From the NCBI GenBank assembly GCA_965240325.2, contig OZ251223.1, positions 3,658,001-3,722,000 of the forward strand: 64,000 bases of DNA, read 5' to 3'. Source of the stretch: Rebecca billardiae RCC1528. Lineage: Eukaryota; Haptophyta. Below, in pieces: positions 55,874 to 64,000 of the stretch. The notes below the pieces were generated by a model. The model did not search any database and was not told the DNA's origin. It saw nothing but the letters and a program-made list of their open reading frames with translations. How positions within the stretch are numbered: the first letter of the stretch is position 1; the number at the start of each line of letters is the position of its first letter. A program made the translations under genes and the position numbers.

Positions 55874-56463
55874 ATGACTAGTGTGTTAGGCACAGAGTGT
55901 CAGCGGAACCGTCTACTGTAACTGATTATTTCACGGCGGCTCAGTCAGAGCCGAGGGCTCAGCCGAGCCGCGCGTGCTGATCCGCGATCGGCCGCGGGCC
56001 GGTCGGCTGATCCGATGATGCCCGGCTGATGATGGCATGCAGATGGGCCAGCGCGGGTGAATAGCAGACGAGCCTACTGCGCGCGCTGAGCTGGCGCTGC
56101 CGCCGACTCGGGCCGCCAGTGACACTGACAGGCCACGCCGGCGCCGCAGCGGTCGCGCAGCCCGCGGGGCGCGCATGCCACCATGTCGTCCATGAGTCTT
56201 CAGAATGTTCCCGCTGTCCCGCGTCGACCGTCGGGTCCGCGGGAAGAGCCCAGCCCACCGATGACGATGCGATCATGGCGTAGGCTTCGTCCAACAAAAG
56301 CAGCACTCGCGACTGGATGATGCTTCGGCGAACGGCAGCGCCCTTCCGAAGGGTCGCTGTCCGTCCGCCAGCTGCCCGGGCGCGCAGAGCTGTGGGCCTG
56401 CAGCCCGACTGCCGTATTCAGGCAGTCGTATTCAGCACCGACCTCGAGCTCGGTATCACGAAG

Positions 56464-57129
56464 TCATGCACCGCCGAGAGGGGTATCTCCGCCAACAGGA
56501 CGGCTGAGCGTGCCAAACCGAGCGCGCAGGCGCTCGGCTCGCCGCTGGGCGCGCGCGAGTCGCTCCGTGTCCTGCGCAGCGGCCAGGCGCTCCTGTTCGA
56601 TGGCCGCCAGCAGCAGCCGCGTGCCCTCGCGCTGCGAGCCCGGGTCCGTGCGTGACATGCAGCGGAGGCCGTCCCAACGAAGTGCGTCCGCTTTGCGGAG
56701 CTTCATCTTGCGGATGCTGTCCGCCGGCGTGGGTGACGCGGGTGCGCTGTTTGCCTCGGCTTGCGTGTTGCCAGCTAGGGTGGCAAGCACCGCCTCGCAC
56801 TGCTGCGGCGTGTTCACCTCACTCACCAGCGTCGTCACGCTCTGCCTCTGAGCGTCCGTCGTGGCGATTTGGACCACTGGCGCGTGCTCGCACTGGCTGC
56901 AGCACCCCCCACATGCGATCCGCACCCTGTGGCCCGGCGTGCGCAGCTCGTGCTCCAAGAGGAGCTCCTCGATCTCAAGGCATGCAGCGTCCCCTCCGAG
57001 CCTACGGCATCGTTCTCCGCCGCAGATATGCACGCGCGTATCGTGCACGATTGGGGGAGGCTTGTCCGCGGTGTGGATCTTCGTGCGCCGTCCTAACAAT
57101 TCGCGGAGGAGCACATCGCCCGAGGGCAT
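56464..57129 (-). CDS. thioredoxin-like 2Fe-2S ferredoxin domain protein
   Basis: Predicted 221-aa protein. Residues about 30-120 match the thioredoxin-fold [2Fe-2S] ferredoxin family (NuoE C-terminal-like): VHICGGERCRRLGG supplies the first Cys pair (C-x4-C), and IACGGCCSQCEHAPVVQI supplies the second group, with two extra Cys between the expected ligands. The region between (LEIEELLLEHEL) fits the helix of the fold. In algae such domains often stand alone in plastids or mitochondria with redox roles. The C-terminal part (about 150-221) is helical and charged (REGTRLLLAAIEQERLAAAQDTERLARAQRRAERLRARFG), likely coiled coil. I chose ATG 57129; the frame is open further up to a GTG at 57210. An upstream exon with a targeting peptide is possible, since the start lacks one. 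Confidence 0.78.
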   Translation of the reverse strand: MPSGDVLLRELLGRRTKIHTADKPPPIVHDTRVHICGGERCRRLGGDAACLEIEELLLEHELRTPGHRVRIACGGCCSQCEHAPVVQIATTDAQRQSVTTLVSEVNTPQQCEAVLATLAGNTQAEANSAPASPTPADSIRKMKLRKADALRWDGLRCMSRTDPGSQREGTRLLLAAIEQERLAAAQDTERLARAQRRAERLRARFGTLSRPVGGDTPLGGA

Positions 57130-57500
57130 GGCGGAGTGCACGGACGGATAGATGGACGAGTTTGGAGTTGACGAGCCGGGACCGCGCACGCACGGTTTAC
57201 CCCCATACACTGGAAGTTTGGGGCGACAGAAACTACCGAGAAAGCTGCCGTCGTCGTCGTCTTGTTGTTCCGCAAATAAGGTCCAGAAAAAGAGACGAAT
57301 AAAATGCGCGCCGCCGCGGCGGCGGCGGCTCGCTCCTTCTCACCGTCTCACCAAACTGAAAAACGGCCCGCCATAACATCAGCAATAAACCCTGCAGCCA
57401 CTCAGCCAGTGCTTCCTTTGCGGCTGACTCGGAAGTGGCCCGCCGCCACCTGACTTGTGCGGCGGGAGGCGCCGGCGGGCGCGAGTGCCTGACGAGGTCA
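57130..57500. other. divergent intergenic region
   Basis: Lies between two divergent genes. Contains a GCCGCCGCGGCGGCGGCGGC tract near 57312. Promoters for both genes should be here. Confidence 0.45.
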
Positions 57501-58496
57501 ATGTTGCAATCTCGCTACTCGGACGAGGCCGAGCAGCCACTGCCGCTGGGCTGGGAAGAGCACGTCGACTCGTCGAGCGGCTACCGGTACTACTTTGACC
57601 GCGATCGCAACATCACGACATGGGATGACCCGCGATTGGCGAGGCCAGCAGATGCGCCGGATGGTGGCACAGCGAAGGAGGACGAGGGGGCAGCGCAGGG
57701 TTCGCCGAGCCTAGACGCGCGCCAGGCGTCCTCGTCCTCTGCCACGGCCACGGAAACACCCGACAGACAGCCGACCCCGATGTGGGCGCCTGGTGGTGGC
57801 GCTGATGACGGTGAGCCGCAGCTGGCGGCCGCGCTCGAGCAGCGTGCAAGTCGCCTGAGTGAGCTTGAGAGGCAGCTCGTGGTGGAGAGACACGCGAGGC
57901 GCGCCGCCGAGCTGCTCGCCAAGGGCGAGACGCGCGCCGCCATCCGCATCCAATCGGCGTGGTGGCAGTTCCGCGTGCTCATGCTGAGGCGGCGCGCGGA
58001 TGCCGAGGCGGCAGCGGTGCGAGAGGCAAGCGCTGACGAGGAGCGTGCGCAGCGCGAGCTCGCGTCGCGCGAGGAGTTTGCGATGGCGAAGCCCGTGCTC
58101 AAGATGGCGCGCTCGCTGCCCATCGGCTTCCAGCCCAAGCAGATGAAGCTCGAGCCGAGCGAAGGGCTGCTGTACTACTGGAAGCTCGATGAGCATCGCA
58201 AGGCACAGGCCAAGGGCATTCCGCTCGACGCGATACGCACAATCGAGCCACGGGACGAGCCGGGGAAGGTGCCGGCGCTCGTGCTCGACGTGCGGCGCAC
58301 GCCGAGTGTGAAGGGAGGGAAGCTGCAGCTGCGCATGGAGGACGAGCTCGCGCGCGACGTGTGGGTCAAGCACCTGCGCCAGGCGTGCAAGCACGCAACG
58401 TACATCGAGCCGTTGGCGGTGGCTCAGCCCGCGCCACAACCGGGGCTGCAGTACGGGCAGCCGCCGCCGCCGCCGCCGCGCGCGGGCTCGGAGTAG
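57501..58496 (+). CDS. WW-domain protein with IQ motif and PH-like region
   Basis: Predicted 331-aa protein. WW domain at about residues 14-46: LPLGWEEHVDSSSGYRYYFDRDRNITTWDDPR, with both Trp and the YYF core and the C-terminal Pro, which predicts binding to Pro-rich ligands. A disordered Ser/Ala region follows, then a coiled coil (ASRLSELERQLVVERHARRAAELL), an IQ-like motif at about 146-166 (AAIRIQSAWWQFRVLMLRRR), the likely calmodulin-binding site, and a PH-like domain at about 195-300 (EGLLYYWKLDEHRK..., ending ARDVWVKHLRQACKHA, where the Trp-containing last helix is typical). The tail is Pro/Gln-rich. I chose ATG 57501; an upstream GTG at 57435 is in frame. An adaptor role at membrane or cytoskeleton is inferred. 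Confidence 0.83.
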   Translation: MLQSRYSDEAEQPLPLGWEEHVDSSSGYRYYFDRDRNITTWDDPRLARPADAPDGGTAKEDEGAAQGSPSLDARQASSSSATATETPDRQPTPMWAPGGGADDGEPQLAAALEQRASRLSELERQLVVERHARRAAELLAKGETRAAIRIQSAWWQFRVLMLRRRADAEAAAVREASADEERAQRELASREEFAMAKPVLKMARSLPIGFQPKQMKLEPSEGLLYYWKLDEHRKAQAKGIPLDAIRTIEPRDEPGKVPALVLDVRRTPSVKGGKLQLRMEDELARDVWVKHLRQACKHATYIEPLAVAQPAPQPGLQYGQPPPPPPRAGSE

Positions 58497-59394
58497 GCGC
58501 GGAGCCCTGCGGCCGCGCCGTGCGGCGCAGCGCCGGGCAGTGCCCGCCACGGCCCGTGCGCGTCCGAGCGGTTCGGCATGATGCTTACCGGGCACCGCGA
58601 GTTCGAATCGTCCGAGTAAATACTATGTATTATAACTGAGCAGGCTGCACGCCGTGCGACTGCCTGTCAAGTCAGCTAGAATAGCGGCACGCAGGCGGCG
58701 ACGACGGGCCTGAACGCAGAACGGTGTGCGAGCTCTTGAATGGCAACCGGGTCGTCCGCCTCGGAAACGCCGAACCGTACCAATAATTATAACCATAAAT
58801 AACCATGTCCGTGACAGATCAGACTCTGTAGTCTGTCTCTGACTTCTGAGACTAGTGTGAGTAGTGAGAGTTCATCCCGGACACAGTAGTTTTAAGTTAC
58901 TACTATGAACAGTACGCCACTACGCCTGAGTACGTACTCAGCCTCTGCTGAGTACTGCTGTTATTCATCAAGTGTTGACCGAGTCCGGCGGCAATAATCT
59001 GCGCGATTGTAGCGCGCGGCCAATAAATTCAAAATTGCCGCGCGGCTTGCATCATTGCGGCTTTCTGATTCAGGTGCCAGTGGCATTGGCATTATTCGGT
59101 TATAATCCGAGCCCGTGACCCGTCGTCAGCACGGCCAGGCGCCCGACAGGCGGGTCTCGGCGTGAGTTATAGCATAGGTAATAACTTATTAATTTGGGAT
59201 CCTATTATAATAATAACTAGTCACCGTTCGATATATTGGGTTATATTGGTATTTACAGTTTTATAATTAAATATTTAAACCCCGCCGTGACTCCGAGCCG
59301 GCCAGCACAGCTGTTAAATTGAGTCTCAGCAGACGACTGAGGGTGACGATAATAGCTAGTAGACAGAAATTATATAGCCGCCCATAACTGTTAA
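58497..59394. other. intergenic region
   Basis: Convergent spacer, markedly AT-rich in 59160-59400. A TTCGAATC box near 58600 recalls a tRNA T-arm, but no cloverleaf fits around it. No gene seen. Confidence 0.5.
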
Positions 59395-60783
59395 TCATCG
59401 GACGAATCTGTCGCCATCTGAAGATGTGTCGTCGCCACCAATCAGATTATCAGCATCGGCGGCAGCAACAGTTGTCGCCCTAGACGCGGCGGATAACGAG
59501 GCGTACGAGACGTTGCGCTTCCAGCTCGGCTTAGCGGCACCAGCTGGCGATTCGACGGTGCCAGAGAGGTGCTGCCGGCGCTGCGCCTCCACGAGCAGCT
59601 GCACGCCCCGCGCGACGACCTCCTCCGCCTCTGCATTCGTGAGAGGCGCAACCATGCGGAGGTGCGCGGCCGCGCGCACGAGGTACGCCACCTGCAGAGC
59701 GGCCGTGATCGTCTCGATGGTGCAGGCGCTCGTGGCGAGGTGAGGGTACCGCGCACTCACGATCGCCCACGCCAACAGCTGCGCCCACGCCTCCTCGTCC
59801 ATCGCGCCGCACGAGACAGCGCGGCCGATGGCCGTCGCAATGCTCGCTGGGACAGCGACGGAAAGGTGGGCCTCCGCATCGACCCACAGCCGCACGGCGG
59901 CGTCGACGAGGCACGACGGGTCGGCGACCAGCTCGGGCACCTCTGAGAGGGGCTCGTCGCCCACCCACGCGGCGAGTGGCACACGGGCCGCCGGCCGCTG
60001 CTCCTCTTCGTGATGGCTCTTGCCCCGTGGTGGTGGCGGGACGGCGGCGACCTGAGCGAGGCAGGCGGCGATCACCTGGCGCGACATGGGCACCAGCTTG
60101 GGCAGCGAGGGCTTGTGCACCTTTGGGGGCAGCTCCGCCTCAGCCATGCGAAGCCCTGCTTGAATACTAGCCGTCGTCATCAGGATGTCGATCCCGTAGG
60201 TGGCCGCCTCCGCGGGCCAGCTGGCAGCGGCTTCGCAGAAGAGGCGCGCTGCGGCTGCGGAGAAGGCAAAGTCGCCCCCGATCGGCTGGCGGATGTTGAT
60301 GGCATGCACAGCCGCAATGATCGGGTGGCACACCAGGTTCGTGATCGTCCCGTCGAAGCGGTGGCGCCGGTAGCGCGGCGCGACGAACTGGGCATCCGCC
60401 AGGAGCGCAGCCGCAAACGTGCCGATCCACGCGGGCGTGATGGTCTCGAGGTCGGTGTCGAGCGTGATGCAGTAGCGCGCACCGGAGGCGACGACGTGCT
60501 CGAACACGGCGCTCAGCGCTACGCCCTTGCCCGCGGCTGGCAGGGCCGTCGTGATGGAGCGCTTGTCTGCGCGCGTGCGCGTCGCTGCAAAGGCGTCCCG
60601 GGTGCCGTCATTCGAGAGGCAGTCCGCGTTGAGGAGTAGGCAGCGAAGGCCAGCGAAATACGTCGCGGCGCCCTCGTCGGCAGCCTGCGTCACGCGCGCG
60701 ATGGAGTCGGCCTCGTTGAACGAGGGAAGGCCGATCACCACGTCGTACTGCTGCCTGTCGGCGTCTTGCGCGCACGTGATCAT
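59395..60783 (-). CDS. GT-A fold glycosyltransferase (GT78/GT81-like)
   Basis: Predicted 462-aa enzyme. It opens DVVIGLPSFNEADSIARV, the nucleotide-sugar binding start of GT2-fold enzymes. A DTD metal motif lies at residues 109-111 (CITLDTDLETIT), and IRQPIGGDFAFS at 164-175 matches the conserved block of glucosyl-/mannosyl-glycerate synthases and glucosyl-3-phosphoglycerate synthases (GT78, GT81). Such enzymes make compatible solutes from GDP-mannose or NDP-glucose and glycerate or phosphoglycerate; the specific product here is inferred, not shown. The C-terminal half (about 260-400) is helical with a Ser/Asp-rich tail. ATG 60783 gives MITCAQDADRQQYD, without a targeting peptide, so a cytosolic enzyme is likely. 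No intron needed. Confidence 0.82.
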   Translation of the reverse strand: MITCAQDADRQQYDVVIGLPSFNEADSIARVTQAADEGAATYFAGLRCLLLNADCLSNDGTRDAFAATRTRADKRSITTALPAAGKGVALSAVFEHVVASGARYCITLDTDLETITPAWIGTFAAALLADAQFVAPRYRRHRFDGTITNLVCHPIIAAVHAINIRQPIGGDFAFSAAAARLFCEAAASWPAEAATYGIDILMTTASIQAGLRMAEAELPPKVHKPSLPKLVPMSRQVIAACLAQVAAVPPPPRGKSHHEEEQRPAARVPLAAWVGDEPLSEVPELVADPSCLVDAAVRLWVDAEAHLSVAVPASIATAIGRAVSCGAMDEEAWAQLLAWAIVSARYPHLATSACTIETITAALQVAYLVRAAAHLRMVAPLTNAEAEEVVARGVQLLVEAQRRQHLSGTVESPAGAAKPSWKRNVSYASLSAASRATTVAAADADNLIGGDDTSSDGDRFVR

Positions 60784-60981
60784 GATTGACGCGCAGATTT
60801 AGATTCACCGGCGCCGGCGGTGGACAGCTCCTGGGCGTGCCCGGAGGGATCCGGCCATCCGGGATGATTAAGACTGTAATAAAGTACACTATGGGGGTAC
60901 GGCAACAAATGATAGTACAAAGTATGATAGATACGGTAGGACAATAGCACAGTAGTCCTCTAGATAGCAGCTTGCGTACTA

Positions 60982-61108
60982 CTCTTATTGGCCCGCGGTG
61001 CAGGGCGGAGCGCGTAGCGTGGAGCCCCGCCGGGGGCCCTCACTACGTTGTCAAAAAGATCTTTTGATCAAAGAAAAGGGGACGGGGGACGATTTTGAGG
61101 GCTGTTGG
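60982..61108 (-). repeat. dispersed repeat, copy 2 (inverted)
   Basis: Reverse complement of 55479-55603, with scattered differences. Shared parts include CGCTCCGCCCTGCACCGCGG and a GATCAAAAGATCTTTTTGA core. It probably marks a small transposon-like family. Confidence 0.7.
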
Positions 61109-61309
61109 AGGGTGAGTTTTCGCTTTTTCGAGGGGTACATTGGCCCATTGCTTTGCATTAGCAAGACTCGATTGACGAAATAGCCGCGCCCGCTCCAATT
61201 CCGTATCTACGGACGGACGTGAGCCTGTGGTCTGTGGACGTGCATTTGTCAGTATATCTGGGTGAACGAATCTGCGATTTGTTGTAAATCTTCATACGAC
61301 CATAATGTT

Positions 61310-61556
61310 GCCAAATAGGACGAGGACCCAAGCGCGTGCGATGGAGGTCCTGGGCTCCTGGCAAAAAGTCTCGTCAAGTACTCAACTTTACTAACGACGA
61401 ACCTTTGCGCGCTGCCAAATTACTCAACTTTACTAACGACGAACCTTTGCGCGCTGCCAAATGGGACGAGACCCAAGCGCAGTGATGCATGGAGGTCCTA
61501 CCAAAAATCCGTCAAGTACTCAACTTTACTGACGACGAACCTTTGCGCTCCCGGCG
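61310..61556. repeat. imperfect tandem repeats
   Basis: The block TACTCAACTTTACTAACGAC with GAACCTTTGCG occurs three times (about 61378, 61421 and 61517). A longer unit that starts GACGAG(G)ACCCAAGCGC and includes ATGGAGGTCCT occurs twice. Confidence 0.85.
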
Positions 61557-62781
61557 AGTATGATGCGTCGCATCCGATTACCGATTGGCCGAGTCTGAAC
61601 TATGACGAACGGCACCCCAAGGGAGGACCTCCCTTGGGCACCCGGTATTGGATGGCGGCCCGAGGGCCGAGGCCGAACACAGCAGGTTTTTTACCCGGGC
61701 GCGGGCCCTGCCCGCGCGGGCGCGTTCGTCCTCGAGGAGGAGCGCGCAAGGGCGAGCCGAGTCCGGAGCACTACGCGTAAGCTCGTTCGTTGCTAGAGGA
61801 GGAGCGCGCCGCGAGCACGCAACGGATGCGCCCGGAGCTAGCGCGGCTGAAGGGCGAGCTCGAGCACGCGAGCTCGCTCCTCGTGACGTCGAGCGCGAGC
61901 TCCTCCTTAGCAACTCGGTCGACGGCGGCGTGGAGGTGCAGCAGCGTGAGGACAAGCAGGAGCAGTGACAGTCGTGGAACGCGCGCCGGTTCCCGTTCGG
62001 TCGCGCAGCCGGGCGCCCAGCTGACTCGGGCCGTGCATCGGAGCACGTGCGCGCGCAGGCGCTGGGCGCCGAGCTGGCCCGGAAGCGCGGCGCCGAGCTC
62101 GACGCGCTGCGCCGTGCGCGACGCGGCGACGGACGCGCTGGCTGGGCGCGCGCGGCGCCCTCGTCGCGACGCCCCGTGCAGCAGCTCGAGCAGCCAGCTG
62201 TGGAGTAGACGGCCGTCGACTCGAGGGCGCCACCGCGCCGGGTGAGTGAGCACGCACGGGCTCAGCCTCGGTCGGCTGGCTGGCCGCCGCTGCTTCGAGG
62301 CCGACGCGGCGGAGGAGGCGGCGGGCGAGCACGCTGCACGGTGGCGCGGTGGAGCAGGCGCGCACGCGCGGCGGCAGGCGCGACCCGCCGCTCGCCTCGT
62401 TCCACCCCGAGCTCCGCGCTCGGTCTCGCCTCTCGGTGCGCGGCTGCGCAGCGCCGTGAGTGAGCGCACGGGCCCGGGGGGCGGGGCCGCAGCAGTGGCG
62501 CGCGCTCTCGCTCTGCCGGCACGAGGCGCAACGGAGGGTGCACCGCGGGCCTCTAACTACGTTGGTTCTACGGAAGGACCGCGGAACGCGGTCATAGTCA
62601 TCGTCCCCAAATATGGATGATGATGATGACTAATTATAGTTGGACCCTATTTCTTAAATCATAGAATTAATCTATGGTTCAGAAGACGGCGCAGGTCTCC
62701 TGATTCGTCGGCGGCAGTGCTTCGAACCCCGATCTCCCGATATCATAGTCAGATCGTTGCCAGCGTTTGCAGTGGCGTACG

Positions 62782-64000
62782 ATGGCCGATGCCCGAAAAA
62801 GCGAGGGTCCGGCTCGGCCGACCGGGGCGCTCTCGCTAGCGTACGCAGGCCTGGGCGCGGGCTTTGCGTACAACCCGTACATGCAGGTTTGGATGCGCGT
62901 AGACCTTGGCCTCCCTCCCGCAGCTCTCGGCGCGCTCACGGCAAGCACGTTCGCAACGAATGCGCTCGTCGTGCCAGCGATGGGGATGGCGTTTGACCGC
63001 GTGCGCTCTGCCGCGGGCAAGCGCGCGCTCTTCGCCGCGCTCATCTGCGGCGCCGGTGGCGTGCACGTGCTATACACCGCCTTTCTTGGTCCGCGCACGC
63101 CGCGGCCCGCCGTGTACGCCCTCGTGCTGCTGGGCGAGGCGCTCGCCTACTCAGCGCAGGCGCAGTTTGACGCGCTTGTGCTGCTGCAGCTCGGCGCGGA
63201 CAAGCTGCGGTTCGGACGGGTCCGGCTGTGGTTCGCACTGAGCTTGGGCCTCGCGGTGGCCGCCGTCGGCCTCGCCCGCCCCGCGCGCATGCCACTCGGC
63301 CGGCTGCTCTTTCCCGCCAACGCTGCCATCTTTTGTACCCTCGGGCTGTGCATGTGGGCCGGCCCGCCCACGCGCGCGTGCTGCGTTGCGCGCGCAGCAC
63401 GCCGCTCGGGGTACTGGACGCGGCAGTCGGACGAGGAGGTGGCGCACACCGAGGCAACAATAGCTGCGGCCACGGCCACCAAGGCCGCGCCGTGGGGCGC
63501 CGCTGCACCGGAGGCGGAGGGAGCTCCGGCAGGCGCCACGCAGTCAGCGGGTGCCGCGCGCGTGCAGCCCTCGACGCCCCTCTCGACCCGCCTCAGCCAC
63601 CTCGCGCGCGCGGCCGGCTGGCGCGGTGTGGGCACGTGTGCGGTGGTGTGCGCGCTCGGCATCTCCGCCAAGAGCCTCAACGCGTTTGTGTTCCTGCGCA
63701 TCCGCAGCCTGGGCGGCAGCACGCGGACGATGGGGCTGGCCACGCTGATCAACGTGCTCGCCGAGCTGCCCTTTTTCTACCAGTCTAAGGCCATCATCCA
63801 GACGCTGGGCCCGCAGCGCGTGCTGTACCTCGGGCTCTGCTGCTACGTGGTCCGGGCGCTGTGGTACGCAGCCGTGCGCACGCCCTGGCTCGTCCTCGTG
63901 GTCGAGCCTCTGCACGGGGTCACGTTTGCGCTGGTCTGGGCGACCCTCGTGTCGATCTTTGCGCACGCGGCGCCCGGGCTGGAGGGCACTGCGCAGGGTG
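62782..64000 (+). CDS. MFS_1-like / MFSD6-type transporter, cut by window end
   Basis: ATG at 62782 opens a frame without a stop to the window end (406 codons present). It reads as a polytopic MFS protein: SLAYAGLGAGFAYNPYMQVW, an ALVVPAMGMAFDRVR loop, then VYALVLLGEALAYSAQAQFD, and after a disordered Ala/Thr loop (about 215-275) a second half with KSLNAFVFLRIRSLGGSTRTMGL, ELPFFYQSKAIIQTLG and VVEPLHGVTFALVWA. The last block and the LRIRSLGGS...MGL region match the MFS_1-like (PF12832) family of MFSD6 and bacterial HcaT/LacY-like relatives. Substrate unknown. Only the last helices and C-terminus are missing. The N-terminus has no signal peptide, as usual for MFS proteins. Confidence 0.85.
   Translation, partial: MADARKSEGPARPTGALSLAYAGLGAGFAYNPYMQVWMRVDLGLPPAALGALTASTFATNALVVPAMGMAFDRVRSAAGKRALFAALICGAGGVHVLYTAFLGPRTPRPAVYALVLLGEALAYSAQAQFDALVLLQLGADKLRFGRVRLWFALSLGLAVAAVGLARPARMPLGRLLFPANAAIFCTLGLCMWAGPPTRACCVARAARRSGYWTRQSDEEVAHTEATIAAATATKAAPWGAAAPEAEGAPAGATQSAGAARVQPSTPLSTRLSHLARAAGWRGVGTCAVVCALGISAKSLNAFVFLRIRSLGGSTRTMGLATLINVLAELPFFYQSKAIIQTLGPQRVLYLGLCCYVVRALWYAAVRTPWLVLVVEPLHGVTFALVWATLVSIFAHAAPGLEGTAQG

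Larger units (their letters stand above)
60784..62781. other. gene-poor interval with repeats
   Basis: Holds a dispersed inverted repeat, a tandem repeat block, and a GC-rich stretch (61700-62560). Short frames in that stretch look like pieces of a coiled-coil protein (ELARLKGELEHASSLL; AQALGAELARKRGAELDALR in another frame), but no continuous gene can be built. It may be a decayed gene. Confidence 0.5.

Noticed and set aside
58560-58620. Possible tRNA B-box (GAGTTCGAATCGTC) on the plus strand
   Set aside because: No matching D-arm, anticodon arm or acceptor stem around it.
62690-62790. tRNA-like sequence on the minus strand (GGGGTTCGAAGCACTG box)
   Set aside because: The T-loop motif is present, but the T stem does not pair and no acceptor or anticodon stem fits. 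At most a tRNA remnant.

Overview
This is nuclear DNA of a unicellular eukaryote with high GC content. Spliceosomal GT-AG introns (86-211 bp) interrupt several genes. The content is eukaryotic: BOP1/Erb1, proteasome subunit alpha-2, ubiquitin, PGAM5, PECT, LYR, BTB and WW proteins. Several genes point to a plastid-bearing alga: a PAO/Tic55-type Rieske oxygenase, a VCCN/bestrophin-like channel, a Uup-like ABC-F protein with an N-terminal signal-like segment, and a class II (bacterial/plant type) dihydroorotase. The TIR-like membrane protein family, the GC-rich intergenic DNA and the frequent GTGCGC intron donors would fit a haptophyte or a similar alga. That assignment is inference; no marker here fixes the taxon.

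Layout. 0-12.4 kb: bestrophin-like channel (-), a near-perfect 396-bp inverted repeat, a four-exon TIR-like membrane protein (+), BTB protein (+), TraB-family protein (-), small ABM-fold protein (-). 12.46-25.66 kb: a composite mobile/repeat region. A 794-bp sequence F (TA-flanked, imperfect inverted ends) alternates with a 5.67-kb Tc1/mariner-IS630-type element E, in the order F-E-F-E-F. Each E carries nine tandem ~417-bp satellite units and one DDE transposase gene. The two E copies look identical and are joined across a 200-N gap, so part of this may be assembly duplication. 25.8-38 kb: BOP1 (three exons), LYR protein, an unrecognised secreted or targeted protein, Rieske oxygenase, small coiled protein, dihydroorotase, and a ubiquitin gene that splices onto a four-TM protein. 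38-41 kb: gene-poor DNA with an AT-rich island and a TA microsatellite. 41-53.4 kb: dense genes (PGAM5, a small TM protein head-to-head with PECT, MFSD5-like transporter, ABC-F head-to-head with proteasome alpha-2, a probable N-myristoylated disordered protein). 53.4-64 kb: repeats, a thioredoxin-like 2Fe-2S protein, WW/IQ/PH-like protein, GT2-fold glycosyltransferase, and an MFS_1-like transporter cut by the window end.

The genes form no operon or single pathway. They are a housekeeping mix: ribosome biogenesis, proteasome and ubiquitin supply, pyrimidine and phosphatidylethanolamine synthesis, mitochondrial quality control, transport. The most unusual items are the ubiquitin-tetraspan fusion, the satellite-carrying mariner composite, and the TIR-like domain interrupted by membrane helices. 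Where a reading frame extends upstream through GTG or TTG, I chose the first plausible ATG, because these are eukaryotic genes.
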